NCBI GenBank assembly: GCA_023955635.1 | Contig: JAMXHR010000002.1 | Span: forward strand, 372,001 to 436,000 | Length of the DNA stretch: 64,000 bases | Reading direction: 5' to 3' | Source: Methanosarcina sp. ERenArc_MAG2 | GTDB lineage: Archaea; Halobacteriota; Methanosarcinia; Methanosarcinales; Methanosarcinaceae | Part shown: piece after piece, positions 1-8,581 of the stretch | Layout: every line of letters starts with the position of its first letter | Numbering within the stretch: the stretch's first letter is position 1 | Program-made: the position numbers and the translations under genes | The notes under the pieces: model-generated | Told to the model about the DNA's origin: nothing | What the model saw: the letters and a program-made list of their open reading frames with translations, nothing else | Databases searched by the model: none

Positions 1-341
1 TCTTTAAACTTCGGGACTCCTGTACCTCCGGTTTCATCCGAAACCAGAATATTGGACCAGGGGCTGTTAGGCATATATGCGATGCCCCTGTGTGAGGTTT
101 CGTATCCCGATTCCTCAGCCCTGACCACAACCCTTCCGAAGGAGTTTTTCAAGATAACAGTATCGCCTTTTTTCACGCTCAACTGTTTGAGGTCTGCAGG
201 GTCCAGCTTTATGACGGCAGAGCGGTCCCTGTACTCCTCCCCAAAACGGTTTTCGATCATAGCCTTATCCTGAAAGATATCCCTGTAGGTTACGACTTTG
301 ACTTTTATTTCGGGAACTGTAAGAAAAGATCCGAAATCCAT
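1..341 (-). CDS. fwdD: Formylmethanofuran dehydrogenase subunit D, C-terminus cut off by the window edge
   Basis: Encodes the molybdopterin-dinucleotide-binding small subunit of tungsten/molybdenum formylmethanofuran dehydrogenase, which reduces CO2 onto methanofuran (or runs in reverse in methylotrophic growth) in the cytoplasm. The minus-strand reading from 341 begins MDFGSFLTVPEIKVKVV and continues with the beta-barrel pattern LDPADLKQL..KKGDTVILKN..GRVVV typical of molybdopterin-binding folds, then SNILVSDETGGTG before the edge. The start ATG overlaps the stop of fwdB by one base (TGATG), so the two are translationally coupled. Only about 113 codons are visible. Assignment to subunit D rests on the fold pattern and the gene order. 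Confidence 0.85.
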   Translation of the reverse strand, partial: MDFGSFLTVPEIKVKVVTYRDIFQDKAMIENRFGEEYRDRSAVIKLDPADLKQLSVKKGDTVILKNSFGRVVVRAEESGYETSHRGIAYMPNSPWSNILVSDETGGTGVPKFK

Positions 342-1591
342 CAGAGGGCCTCCATTATTTTCTTGAGGATTGCTTCATCAGAAGGGTGATTTGTCTCAAC
401 AACAGGTTTAAAGCTTACCTTAGTCCCATCCATGCGCGTGGCAGTGCCTCCTGCCTCCACTCCGCTGATTGCGGTGTTGATGTAAACCTTTGCATTTCTG
501 GAAGTCAGCGTTTCGCAGGGGTCCATTGAGATAACCGGAATTTCAAACAGGTTCTTTGCAATAGATCTCGGAAGGCTCGAAAGCGGGTCCGAACCGATAA
601 TAAGGGCTGCATCCACGGTTTTTGCTTTAAGGGATTCGACAATTGAATACTCGGGGCCGTGTTTTACTATGTCGTTTTCGAACTTTACGCTGTTCACATA
701 TCCTGTTTCGGCAAAGAGATTTTCATTAAAGCCCCGCATATTGTAGTGCCCGACCATTGGCACCAGGTGGAAGTTTGCTTTTTCGTTCAGGGCTTTCATG
801 AGCCTGAAAAGAGGCTCAAGGTTTTCAAGCGAGTATATCAGGCCAAGTCCCGCAAAAACTATACCGAATTTTGCCCCTTTAAGGATATTTGCTAGCTCAA
901 GGATTTTCTTGGGGGGATAATTATAGGATGTTTTCGGCAGCTTTCCGGAAAGTCCTGCAATCAGGGCATCAATGAACTCGGTGTCTCCGCCTGGCGGGAT
1001 CTGGAAGAAATAATTTCCACAAATCTTTGCGGTATGGGACTTCCTAATATCTATTGCAATTGCAGTTCTCTCTTCTTCCCAGCCTCGCTGCTTTTCGCTT
1101 CCTCGGGGAAAGTATGAATATTTTGAAAGATGGCGAGGGTGAGAGTCAGACGGGTCTGCACCCCAGAAAATAATAACATCGGCTTTATTCCTTACATCGT
1201 CAAGGGTACAGGTCTTAATTTTATTATGGATAAGAGCCTCAACCAGACTGCCCAGGCAAAAAGAGGAAGTATCGTCAAGGGTTGCGTTGGTTTTTCTTGC
1301 CAGCTCGATTGCCAGTTTATGGGTTTCGCTGGTGGAAGTTCCAAGCCCGAAAATAAGGGGGTTTTTTGCATTCTTCAGGATCGATGCAGCCTCACTGATT
1401 GCAGTCTCTTCATTGACAGGCTTATTATCGACCCGGAAAATTGCTTCCTCCTTGCCTTCTTTCATGTGGGCTACGCCTACCCTGCAAGCTGTATAAACTT
1501 TATTTATTATGTTCTTTTCAGACTCGACTTCAATATCGTCGCAAAGGAGTCCGCAGCCTGTACATACATGATAATTTTTCTCCATATCCAC
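341..1591 (-). CDS. fwdB: Formylmethanofuran dehydrogenase subunit B (catalytic)
   Basis: Catalytic subunit of formylmethanofuran dehydrogenase, carrying the tungsto/molybdopterin centre and one [4Fe-4S] cluster. The 416-residue product starts with a cluster motif CTGCGLLC at residues 10-17, has the metal-ligand segment SSFCLGS near residue 120 (a cysteine, not selenocysteine), and domain features of the molybdopterin oxidoreductase family such as VIFWGADPSDSHPRH and LIIGSDPLSSLP. It lies between the upstream iron-sulfur gene (5-bp gap) and fwdD (1-base overlap), clearly one operon on the minus strand. The fwd (tungsten) rather than fmd label follows from the G-B-D gene order usual in Methanosarcina; this is an inference. 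Confidence 0.92.
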   Translation of the reverse strand: MDMEKNYHVCTGCGLLCDDIEVESEKNIINKVYTACRVGVAHMKEGKEEAIFRVDNKPVNEETAISEAASILKNAKNPLIFGLGTSTSETHKLAIELARKTNATLDDTSSFCLGSLVEALIHNKIKTCTLDDVRNKADVIIFWGADPSDSHPRHLSKYSYFPRGSEKQRGWEEERTAIAIDIRKSHTAKICGNYFFQIPPGGDTEFIDALIAGLSGKLPKTSYNYPPKKILELANILKGAKFGIVFAGLGLIYSLENLEPLFRLMKALNEKANFHLVPMVGHYNMRGFNENLFAETGYVNSVKFENDIVKHGPEYSIVESLKAKTVDAALIIGSDPLSSLPRSIAKNLFEIPVISMDPCETLTSRNAKVYINTAISGVEAGGTATRMDGTKVSFKPVVETNHPSDEAILKKIMEAL

Positions 1592-1596
1592 TTACC

Positions 1597-2061
1597 TCAC
1601 ACAAACTCGATTGCCTCTACAGGGCAGGTTACTATACAGCCGTTGCATAGAATTTTGTTTTTTCCGAAACGACGGCATTCGCCTACATTCTGGGCTTTAA
1701 CAATACCGTTTTCGATGGTCAGGATCAGTTTATTTATGTTCTTGGGAGCATTTCCCGAGCCGACTCCATAAGGATCATTTGCTACATTGACAGGACAGGC
1801 AACCACACAATTTCCGCATCCAAAACACAGGTCTTCGTGCACTACAAGCCCTGTTTCGGTTGCGCCTTCCGACGGTTTGAAGAGGCCGCTTATCTTTTCA
1901 TAACCTTCTCTGTATTTCGGCTCATCCTTCAAAGGCGGGCAGTCATCGGGTGTGAGCTCGCGAGCCATAAGGGCTACTGCAAACGCCATACAGGAGGTTT
2001 TTCCGCATTTTTTGCAGTTCGTCTTTGGAAGCATCTGATAGAGTTCCATTGCATTTGTCAT
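1597..2061 (-). CDS. Iron-sulfur subunit of formylmethanofuran dehydrogenase operon (FwdG-type)
   Basis: A 154-residue ferredoxin-like protein, first gene of the fwd operon. Residues 15-24 (CKKCGKTSCM) form the four-Cys motif also found at the N-terminus of corrinoid iron-sulfur proteins; residues 79-90 (CFGCGNCVVACP) bind a [4Fe-4S] cluster, and a second set, C-(10)-CNGCIVTCP near the C-terminus, a further one. It probably passes electrons between ferredoxin and FwdB. The minus-strand leader holds a ribosome site GGGTGA about 8 bases before the ATG. In related genomes such genes are labelled fwdG, but the N-terminal domain differs from the short classical FwdG, so no symbol is given. Confidence 0.8.
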   Translation of the reverse strand: MTNAMELYQMLPKTNCKKCGKTSCMAFAVALMARELTPDDCPPLKDEPKYREGYEKISGLFKPSEGATETGLVVHEDLCFGCGNCVVACPVNVANDPYGVGSGNAPKNINKLILTIENGIVKAQNVGECRRFGKNKILCNGCIVTCPVEAIEFV

Positions 2062-2456
2062 TCCAGGTCACCCTTGAATCAAATTTTATGCTTGCGTTAA
2101 ACTTTATTAAAGAAGATATCGGTTAAATAATATATATTAAGAAGCAAAATTAAAAGCGTCAATAGAAAATTGGGTCAAATGACGTTTTTAGATGTATCTA
2201 TGTAACCTTCCTTAAACCCTCGCTTTTTGTTTTCAGTATCAATCAGTATTAATTTTATATTGCAATGCAAAAGACCCTGACGACACTACCCAAATTAACT
2301 CAAGCCCTCAAATTCTTCTAATTGAAATGCAGACTTTTCAATTTCCAGGCTGTCTGAGATAGAATAAAACATTTTTAGTAAATTGGCTTCACTAAGCCCT
2401 GGAAATAGATCATTAAGGGCCTCATTACAGGCAAACTGAATGTAAGTGAGTTCAAT
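2062..2456. other. Intergenic region, probable fwd promoter
   Basis: No gene seen. On the minus strand an AT-rich stretch reading TTAATATATATTATT lies about 75 bases upstream of the fwd operon start and is a plausible archaeal TATA region. Remaining sequence has no clear coding pattern. Confidence 0.4.
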
Positions 2457-2738
2457 TTAATTCGATTTAAAGAAAAGTTCGCAGTGGCAGTTTCCATCCC
2501 TTTCAACTTCTTCCTTATGGTAGATGCAGGGACAAACTATTTTTTTATCCTCTTCTTCAATTCCAGTGACTATTCTGCAGGGACAGTAACGCCTTCCAAA
2601 CTTTTCAAGCTTTACAACGAGCCCGTCAAGAACATAATCAAGGGCTTCTTTATCCGGGTTAAGCCTGTAGCCTGCACGGTTTGCATATTTTTCGGTCCAT
2701 TCATACATTTTCTGCTTTAATTCATCATGTTCAGCCAT
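2457..2738 (-). CDS. Ferredoxin-thioredoxin reductase catalytic chain-like protein
   Basis: A 93-residue protein of the ferredoxin:thioredoxin reductase catalytic-subunit family, which uses a [4Fe-4S] cluster next to a redox disulfide to reduce thioredoxin-like partners. The diagnostic cysteines are all present: YCPCR, CPC with a following H, and CHCELF close to the C-terminus. The start MAEHDELKQ (2738) is preferred over an in-frame Met 11 codons upstream because GGAG sits 8 bases before it and the family begins there. It stands alone, with the fwd operon downstream. Reductase function with a methanogen thioredoxin is known for the family; the partner here is not visible. Confidence 0.88.
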   Translation of the reverse strand: MAEHDELKQKMYEWTEKYANRAGYRLNPDKEALDYVLDGLVVKLEKFGRRYCPCRIVTGIEEEDKKIVCPCIYHKEEVERDGNCHCELFFKSN

Positions 2739-2861
2739 ACAAAAGCTCCATTTGCTTTTAAATTGAAACAATCCTTAATTATCGATGAAAAGAATATACC
2801 TGAGCCGATTATAAAGTGGGGGTATTTTAAATTATATAAATTACTTATGTAATTATTTTAA

Positions 2862-2951
2862 TTTATAGCATAGTAACTTATATTTATAGCATAGTAACTT
2901 ATATATAATTAATAATTTATATTTATAATTAATAACTTATATTTATAATTC
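2862..2951. repeat. AT-rich direct repeats
   Basis: The unit TTTATAGCATAGTAACTTAT occurs twice in a row and is followed by two copies of a TAATTAATAA-TTATATTTA unit. Pure sequence repetition; no function assigned. Confidence 0.7.
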
Positions 2952-3592
2952 TAATCTTTAATTTTATCCAGATCAGTCATAGAAATGGCTTTTTCTACAG
3001 GAATTATCTCGTTCACTGCCATAAAACCACTTTTCAGTTATAACTTTTTTAAAGTAACGGTTTAAAATCGACTTATTAAAAACTGGCTTATCGATTACGA
3101 ATTAAGCTCTCAAACTATAAATCAATTGGTAAAACTCCGGTAATAAGGCAGGTTCAGTGAAATTAAGGCTTTTGTCCATGACCGCGCAGACAGGGTTTAA
3201 CAGGTATCAGGTAAGATACAATTGACATTCTTAGTTTCAGGTTACGGGGTTAAATGCCAGTTAATTCGGTTAAGCGCCAGATGGATAAGCAAGTTAATAC
3301 ATCAATAAATATAAATTATATTATATAAATAGACTGTCATTTATAAGCTCGTTTATAAATGCTAACTCACAAATCCAAGTTGTGTAATCTCAGAGTGTAC
3401 ATTCAACCAGTGAGAATTAACAGTAACAGAATTATTGGAATTATTGGAAATATATCTGGTTTCTAAAATGTTAAATCGATTCTGAGTAAATTTGGAAAAA
3501 AACCCTATGAAATAAAGGTTTTGATTTTGTACAAAACCCATATATTTTTATTCAGTTCAGGAGAAAAAGTATAGGGATGCATAGAAGTAACA

Positions 3593-3637
3593 AATTCATG
3601 AGTAAATAATAATTCATGAGTAAATAATAATTCATGA
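3593..3637. repeat. 18-bp tandem repeat, 2.5 copies
   Basis: The unit AATTCATGAGTAAATAAT is repeated two and a half times about 200 bases upstream of hdrA. No function assigned. Confidence 0.8.
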
Positions 3638-3843
3638 AAAAAAGATAAAATTGTTTTCAGTTTAAAAAAGCCTTTACTAAATGGCTGTACCGAGCTTGAC
3701 TTTTCTGTATAGCAAAATGCTTTGAATAGACAGTCCTGAATTATAACCCAAAAATTAGAACTTGCAAGTCATATCTAGAAATATATGTAAAGTTGGATCA
3801 GGACATACTCGTTAACATTACACAGGTATACGGAGTCATCAAT

Positions 3844-5541
3844 ATGCGAATCGGAGTCTATATTTGCCACTGCGGACTGAATATTGCGGGAGTGATAGAT
3901 GTGTCAGCCCTGCAGGAAATGGCAGCTGAACTGGAAGATGTGGTGCTTGCCCGGGAAGTACAGTTTTTATGTTCCGATTCCGGACAGGAAGGCATTATCA
4001 AGGAAATAAAAGAAAACAAAATCAACAGAATAGTAATAGCTGCCTGTTCCCCAAGGCTGCACGAAAAGACCTTCAGGCATGTGATGGAAAAAGCCGGTCT
4101 GAACCCCTACCTTATGGAAATGGTAAACATAAGGGAACAGTGCTCCTGGGTGCACGCAGATGACCCCCAGATGGCGACCCAGAAAGCTTTCGACCTGATC
4201 AGGATGGGAGTTGCAAAGGCAAAATTCCTCAAGGAGCTAAGTGCAACAAGCTCTAAAGCCAGCAGAAATGTCCTTATTATAGGAGGAGGAGTTGCAGGTA
4301 TTGAGGCGGCTCTGAACCTTGCTGACACCGGTTTTCCAGTTACTATGGTGGAAAGGGAGTCTACGATCGGAGGCAAAATGGCCCTGATGAACGAGGTCTT
4401 TCCCACAAATGACTGCTCAATCTGTGTACTTGCCCCTAAAATGACTGAAGTTCAGAACCATCCTAATATCACTCTTTATACATATTCCGAGGTTACCGAT
4501 ATTTCCGGATCTGTCGGCAAATTCCATGTAAAAGTCAAACGCAAACCAAGGTTCGTGCATGAAGACAATTGCAAAGGCTGTGTAGACCTCTGCTCAGCTG
4601 TCTGTCCTGTGGAAATCGATAATCCCATGAATTACGGGGTTGGAAAGGCCAGAGCCATATATATGCCAATTCCCCAGTCTGTCCCTCAGGTAGTACTCAT
4701 TGACCCTGACCACTGTGTGGGTTGCGGGCTCTGTATGCAGGCCTGCCCTGCAGACGCTGTGGATTATGATCAAAAGCCTGAAGAGATTGAGTTTGAAGTC
4801 GGAGCAGTAATCGTTTCAACCGGTTACCAGCTTTTTGACGCGTCCAGGAAAAAGGAATATGGCTTTGGGAAGTACCCTGATGTCATAACAAATATGCAGC
4901 TTGAGCGTATGCTGAACTCTGCAGGGCCTACAGGCGGAAGAGTCCTTGTGCCTTCTACAGGCAAACCTCCAAAAAGAGTTGCATTCATCCAGTGTGTAGG
5001 GTCCAGGGACAAAACTGTTGGCAACGAGTATTGTTCCAGGTTCTGCTGCATGGCTGCGCTCAAGAACTCACAGATGATCAAGGAACGTTATCCTGATACT
5101 GAGATTACAATTCATTATATTGACATTAGGGCTTCAGGAGAAATGTATGAAGAATATTACGTAAGGACTCAGGCAATGGGTGTGGACTTCATCCGTGGGA
5201 AAGTTGCCGAAATTTACGCAGGTGAAGACGGCAGGCCTGTAATCCGTTATGAAAATACTCTGGAGTCGAAGACTGAGGAAGAAGCTAATGACCTTGTTGT
5301 ACTTTCAACGGGTTCCGAGCCCAGCAAAGCCGCAGAAGGCATAGGAAGGATGTTAAATCTTGCGCGGAGACCAGACCGTTTCTTTGCAAGTGCCCACCCA
5401 AAAATGCGCCCTGTTGATGCTCCTGTAAGCGGGGTTTTTTGGCAGGCTGCGCCTCCGGACCCAAAGAAATTCAGGTCTCGATTGCCCAGGGAGTGCATGC
5501 GCTTCCAAGGTGATGCAATTACTGGGTACAGGCGAGCTTGA
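3844..5541 (+). CDS. hdrA: Heterodisulfide reductase subunit A, N-terminal segment of a frameshifted gene
   Basis: HdrA is the FAD-containing subunit of soluble heterodisulfide reductase (CoM-S-S-CoB reduction, flavin-based electron bifurcation). The start at 3844 gives MRIGVYICHCGLNI, the canonical HdrA N-terminus; an upstream in-frame Met (3793) is unlikely. The FAD-binding glycine motif IGGGVAGIEAALNL is at about residue 143, and two [4Fe-4S] motifs, CKGCVDLCSAVCP and CVGCGLCMQACP, lie near 241 and 298. True coding stops matching the family after SGVF at the T run 5435-5440: one extra T restores LAGCASGPKEIQVSIAQGVHA; a two-base surplus near 5499-5503 then returns to the frame of the next segment. 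Likely one intact protein in the organism. Confidence 0.9.
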   Translation: MRIGVYICHCGLNIAGVIDVSALQEMAAELEDVVLAREVQFLCSDSGQEGIIKEIKENKINRIVIAACSPRLHEKTFRHVMEKAGLNPYLMEMVNIREQCSWVHADDPQMATQKAFDLIRMGVAKAKFLKELSATSSKASRNVLIIGGGVAGIEAALNLADTGFPVTMVERESTIGGKMALMNEVFPTNDCSICVLAPKMTEVQNHPNITLYTYSEVTDISGSVGKFHVKVKRKPRFVHEDNCKGCVDLCSAVCPVEIDNPMNYGVGKARAIYMPIPQSVPQVVLIDPDHCVGCGLCMQACPADAVDYDQKPEEIEFEVGAVIVSTGYQLFDASRKKEYGFGKYPDVITNMQLERMLNSAGPTGGRVLVPSTGKPPKRVAFIQCVGSRDKTVGNEYCSRFCCMAALKNSQMIKERYPDTEITIHYIDIRASGEMYEEYYVRTQAMGVDFIRGKVAEIYAGEDGRPVIRYENTLESKTEEEANDLVVLSTGSEPSKAAEGIGRMLNLARRPDRFFASAHPKMRPVDAPVSGVFWQAAPPDPKKFRSRLPRECMRFQGDAITGYRRA

Positions 5542-6223
5542 AGCAGACCCAATGGGTGCTCATATTGATTCTGATAAATGTACAGGGTGTAGAACCTGTG
5601 TAGAAGTCTGCAAGTTCGGGAAGATCAGTATTGAAAACAAAAAAGCTGTGGTAGACGAGGTTTCATGTTATGGTTGCGGAGACTGCAGTGCCGCATGCCC
5701 TGTGGGAGCAATCCAGATGCGAAACTTTGAAAACGAACAGATTTTCGCCCAGATAAAGGCTGCAACTGCGCACAAATCGCAGAGTCCTTTCGTCGTAGCT
5801 TTCCTCTGTAACTGGTGCAGTTATGCCTGTGCAGACCTTACAGGCATGTCCAGGCTGCATTACCCGACGAATATCAGAGTCATCCGTACAATGTGCTCTG
5901 CAAGGGTAAATCCGGAGTTTGTGCTTGAAGCCTTAAAAGGCGGAGCCGATGGAGTGCTGGTTGCAGGCTGCAGGATGGACGAGTGCCACTATATCCACGG
6001 GAATTTTGATGCAAAACAAAGGATGGATGTCTTAAAAGAAGTTATAAAGGAAATCGGGCTTGATCCGAAGAGGCTCAGAACCCTCTGGATCTCGGCTGCC
6101 GAAGGAGAACGCTTCTCGAACACGATTACTGAGTTTGTAAAGGAACTTGAAGAAATCGGACCAATAGGGACCGAGCTCCGGTATGATGAAACCGGAACCG
6201 AACCTGGGGAGGTGGTACAGTGA
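5510..6223 (+). CDS. hdrA: HdrA C-terminal ferredoxin domain fused to MvhD domain (second segment of hdrA)
   Basis: Continues hdrA in another frame. It begins with the end of the FAD domain, then a two-cluster ferredoxin region (CTGCRTCVEVCK and CYGCGDCSAACP), then an MvhD/FlpD-like domain with CNWCSYACADLTG, RTMCSARV and GCRMDECHY, the [2Fe-2S] subunit that normally links HdrA to a hydrogenase or formate dehydrogenase. Such HdrA-MvhD fusions are known in Methanosarcina. The stop overlaps the next start as GTGA. The frame break from the first segment is explained by a T-run loss plus a 2-base gain and is probably an assembly error. An hdrB/hdrC pair is not in this window. Confidence 0.88.
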   Translation: MMQLLGTGELEADPMGAHIDSDKCTGCRTCVEVCKFGKISIENKKAVVDEVSCYGCGDCSAACPVGAIQMRNFENEQIFAQIKAATAHKSQSPFVVAFLCNWCSYACADLTGMSRLHYPTNIRVIRTMCSARVNPEFVLEALKGGADGVLVAGCRMDECHYIHGNFDAKQRMDVLKEVIKEIGLDPKRLRTLWISAAEGERFSNTITEFVKELEEIGPIGTELRYDETGTEPGEVVQ

Positions 6224-7680
6224 GCAAGGAATATCCTGAAAAGGAGGTTCAAGTATGCAGAGGATGCTGCGGCGGAGCCGAAGAAAACAAAGCTGAAGAG
6301 CTCGATACCGGAGAATTCGGAGCAGGGGAGTTCGGAGCCAAAGGGACCGCTACTGTCGAGAGTGAAAACCAGGAACCAAACCAGGAAAAGATTACGGTTA
6401 CAACCGGCATGGACCTTCAAGGTTCTCATTTTCTCTATACTCAGTCAACCGAGAAGTCCATCAAGAACCTTGATTATGACTACAAGCGCTGCAACGGCTG
6501 CGGAATCTGTGTAGAAATCTGCCCCACGAAAGCCCTCGAACTCGGGCCCGTACATGAAATTGCAACCGGGCTTGACGCTCCTCCGGTAATGATGGACCTT
6601 GAAAAATGCACCTTCTGCAGGATGTGTTCAAATCTCTGCCCTGTCCATGCTATTACCTTTGAGGCTATCGGAGAAGTGCCTGATGAAAAGCAGTACCCAA
6701 AATATGACACATATGTAAAGATCAATGAAAAATGCCTCCCCTGTGCTCTCTGTGAAGGAGCGTGCCCTCACGATGCAATTGAAGTTGAGTTCACCTTTCC
6801 GAAAAAAGAAGAGATAGCGCCTTTCAAGGAAGAGGCGGAAGGAGAGATCGAAATTGACACTGACAAATGTAATTTCTGCGGAATCTGTGCCCATTTCTGT
6901 GATGCTTTTGTCCTGCTCGAGCGCGAACCAACCCCTGAAAATCCCGTCCCCTTTGAGCAAATCCTTGTGGATGAGGATAAATGCGACTACTGTGTACTCT
7001 GTCAGGATATCTGCCCGGAAGAAGCGATAAAGGTCAAAGGGGAACGCCCGTGTGAAGCTCCGAAAGTTGAAGGAAAGGTTAACATAGATGAGTTGAAGTG
7101 TACGCAGTGTGCCCGCTGTAAGGCTGTCTGCCCATATGAAGCTGTGGACCTGCAAAAGCCCATGGAAGGGGAACTGAGCCTTATAGAAGTAAATCTGAAA
7201 GAATGCGATCCTCAGGGCTGTCGCGGCTGCTTCAATGTCTGTCCTTCTGAGCTGTGGTACGTGCCTACAGATCCTGAAGACCCGCGGAAGATCGCTTTTG
7301 CTGAGGATTTCTGCACCTACTGCGGAGCCTGCGTAAAAGCGTGCCACCTTGCAGCTATCAAAGTGGAAAGAACCGATATCCATCACACAAATATTCCTGA
7401 TACACCCTGGGCTGCCCAGTGGAAGGATGCAATCGAGTCCCTGAAGACAGGAGTCAGAACAGGAGTTGATCGTGCAATTTTCAGGGAAACCGAGACACTT
7501 AAAGCCCAGAAATTCCTGGGCATAGAGCCCCCTGGAGTTAATGAGAAAATGCTTGCAGCCGTTCAGGCAAAAATAGATTCCTTAACGCCAGCTCTCAAAA
7601 GTGCTAAAGTCAGGAAACTCTGGGAAACCGGTTCCCCGGAAAACGCAGCAGCAGCCGTGAAAAAGAAAATTGAAAGCTGA
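6220..7680 (+). CDS. Polyferredoxin with eight 4Fe-4S motifs
   Basis: A 486-residue electron-transfer protein with eight ferredoxin motifs in series: CNGCGICVEICP, CTFCRMCSNLCP, CLPCALCEGACP, CNFCGICAHFCD, CDYCVLCQDICP, CTQCARCKAVCP, a CxxxxCRGCFNVCP variant and CTYCGACVKACH, between about residues 90 and 375, followed by a helical C-terminal tail. It starts with GTG overlapping the hdrA stop, with GGGGAGG upstream, so it is co-translated with HdrA and is the likely electron wire for it. A short N-terminal CRGCCGG and a low-complexity Glu/Gly stretch precede the first motif. Genes of this kind beside hdrA are called pfd in some Methanosarcina literature. Confidence 0.9.
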   Translation: MSKEYPEKEVQVCRGCCGGAEENKAEELDTGEFGAGEFGAKGTATVESENQEPNQEKITVTTGMDLQGSHFLYTQSTEKSIKNLDYDYKRCNGCGICVEICPTKALELGPVHEIATGLDAPPVMMDLEKCTFCRMCSNLCPVHAITFEAIGEVPDEKQYPKYDTYVKINEKCLPCALCEGACPHDAIEVEFTFPKKEEIAPFKEEAEGEIEIDTDKCNFCGICAHFCDAFVLLEREPTPENPVPFEQILVDEDKCDYCVLCQDICPEEAIKVKGERPCEAPKVEGKVNIDELKCTQCARCKAVCPYEAVDLQKPMEGELSLIEVNLKECDPQGCRGCFNVCPSELWYVPTDPEDPRKIAFAEDFCTYCGACVKACHLAAIKVERTDIHHTNIPDTPWAAQWKDAIESLKTGVRTGVDRAIFRETETLKAQKFLGIEPPGVNEKMLAAVQAKIDSLTPALKSAKVRKLWETGSPENAAAAVKKKIES

Positions 7681-7777
7681 TAAGTAATAGTGAAGGCGAA
7701 AAAGAATTTAAAATTGAGAAGCAAAGTATTAAGAGAGAAAGTTGCCTGAACTCAGCCTCAGGACTTACACTTTTCTC

Positions 7778-7974
7778 TTATACCATAACAGGCACCTTCG
7801 AGTGACGAACCACGTTTCCTGCAACACTGCCTAAAAGTAGTCTGTGGATACCAAATAAACTGCGTAAACCGTTCCTCGGCTCAAGGCAGGCTATATCCCT
7901 TTGTTGGCAGCAAGCCTTGAGCAGACCGATCCGTCGGTTGCATCCATTATTTTCTTAAAACTAACGTTCCCCAT
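7778..7974 (-). pseudogene. Universal stress protein remnant with large internal deletion
   Basis: Minus-strand translation gives the UspA N-terminal signature FKKIMDATDGSVCS followed by a stop, and a few dozen bases later the UspA C-terminal signature LLLGSVAGNVVRHSKVPVMV with its own stop. The roughly 90 central residues are missing and the two halves are in different frames, so this is a decayed gene, not a sequencing slip. Confidence 0.7.
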
Positions 7975-8176
7975 GCAGAATCCCATTTACTTTATTTTCC
8001 TACAAGAAATATAACAGCATCGAGGTTTTGGAAGTGACAAAGCCATGTACTTTTTTATCCAGGAACTCTTTTATTTTCGGCAAAGGTACGGAAGGTAACA
8101 GAATCAGGTTACCATGAAAGTTGCGATAAACTCAAAACTATAATTCTATATATGGGAAAAAAATTATTATATAACT

Positions 8177-8341
8177 ATGGCAGACTTTCTTGGGAATTTC
8201 CTCTCCACTTTGAAACAAAATGTTCCATATTTAAAAGACCGCAATGTAGGTTCTGAAGTAATGCTTGGAGTATTGATGCATTTATTCCTTATCCTTTGCT
8301 TTATCGCTTTATTTTACTTGTTAGTAAGAAAATTCATGTAA
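8177..8341 (+). CDS. Small membrane protein, 54 residues
   Basis: A short open frame MADFLGNFLSTLKQNVPYLKD followed by one strongly hydrophobic segment (about residues 30-50, LGVLMHLFLILCFIALFYLL) and a basic C-terminus LVRKFM. The composition fits a single-span membrane peptide. The upstream bases are AT-rich with a weak ribosome site. No family recognised; evidence is the hydrophobic pattern and clean start and stop only. Confidence 0.45.
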   Translation: MADFLGNFLSTLKQNVPYLKDRNVGSEVMLGVLMHLFLILCFIALFYLLVRKFM

Positions 8342-8581
8342 CTTTAGTATAATGTTATTAATGTAAATTGATCTAGAAAGTGAAAATTCTTTTGACTTTG
8401 AAAGAAAAAATCGTAAAATATATTATGTGAATATCGATATCAACCAACTGATTTTGGATAGGCTGAATAGTTTCAAATTTCTTAAAATTTGAGACTTTTT
8501 ATTATTTTCTGGTCTTCAGACTTTCTCTCATATCATACGAAACAATAATATTTTAATTATATTGATATAATATAGTTGTGA

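Larger units (their letters stand above)
2739..3843. other. Long AT-rich intergenic region before hdrA
   Basis: About 1.1 kb with no convincing gene on either strand. It contains two short direct-repeat tracts listed separately. It separates the minus-strand reductase gene from the plus-strand hdrA and must contain both promoters. Confidence 0.5.

Noticed and set aside
1130..1771. Long plus-strand frame opposite fwdB and the iron-sulfur gene
   Set aside because: It is the antisense of two strongly supported genes and has no recognisable family.
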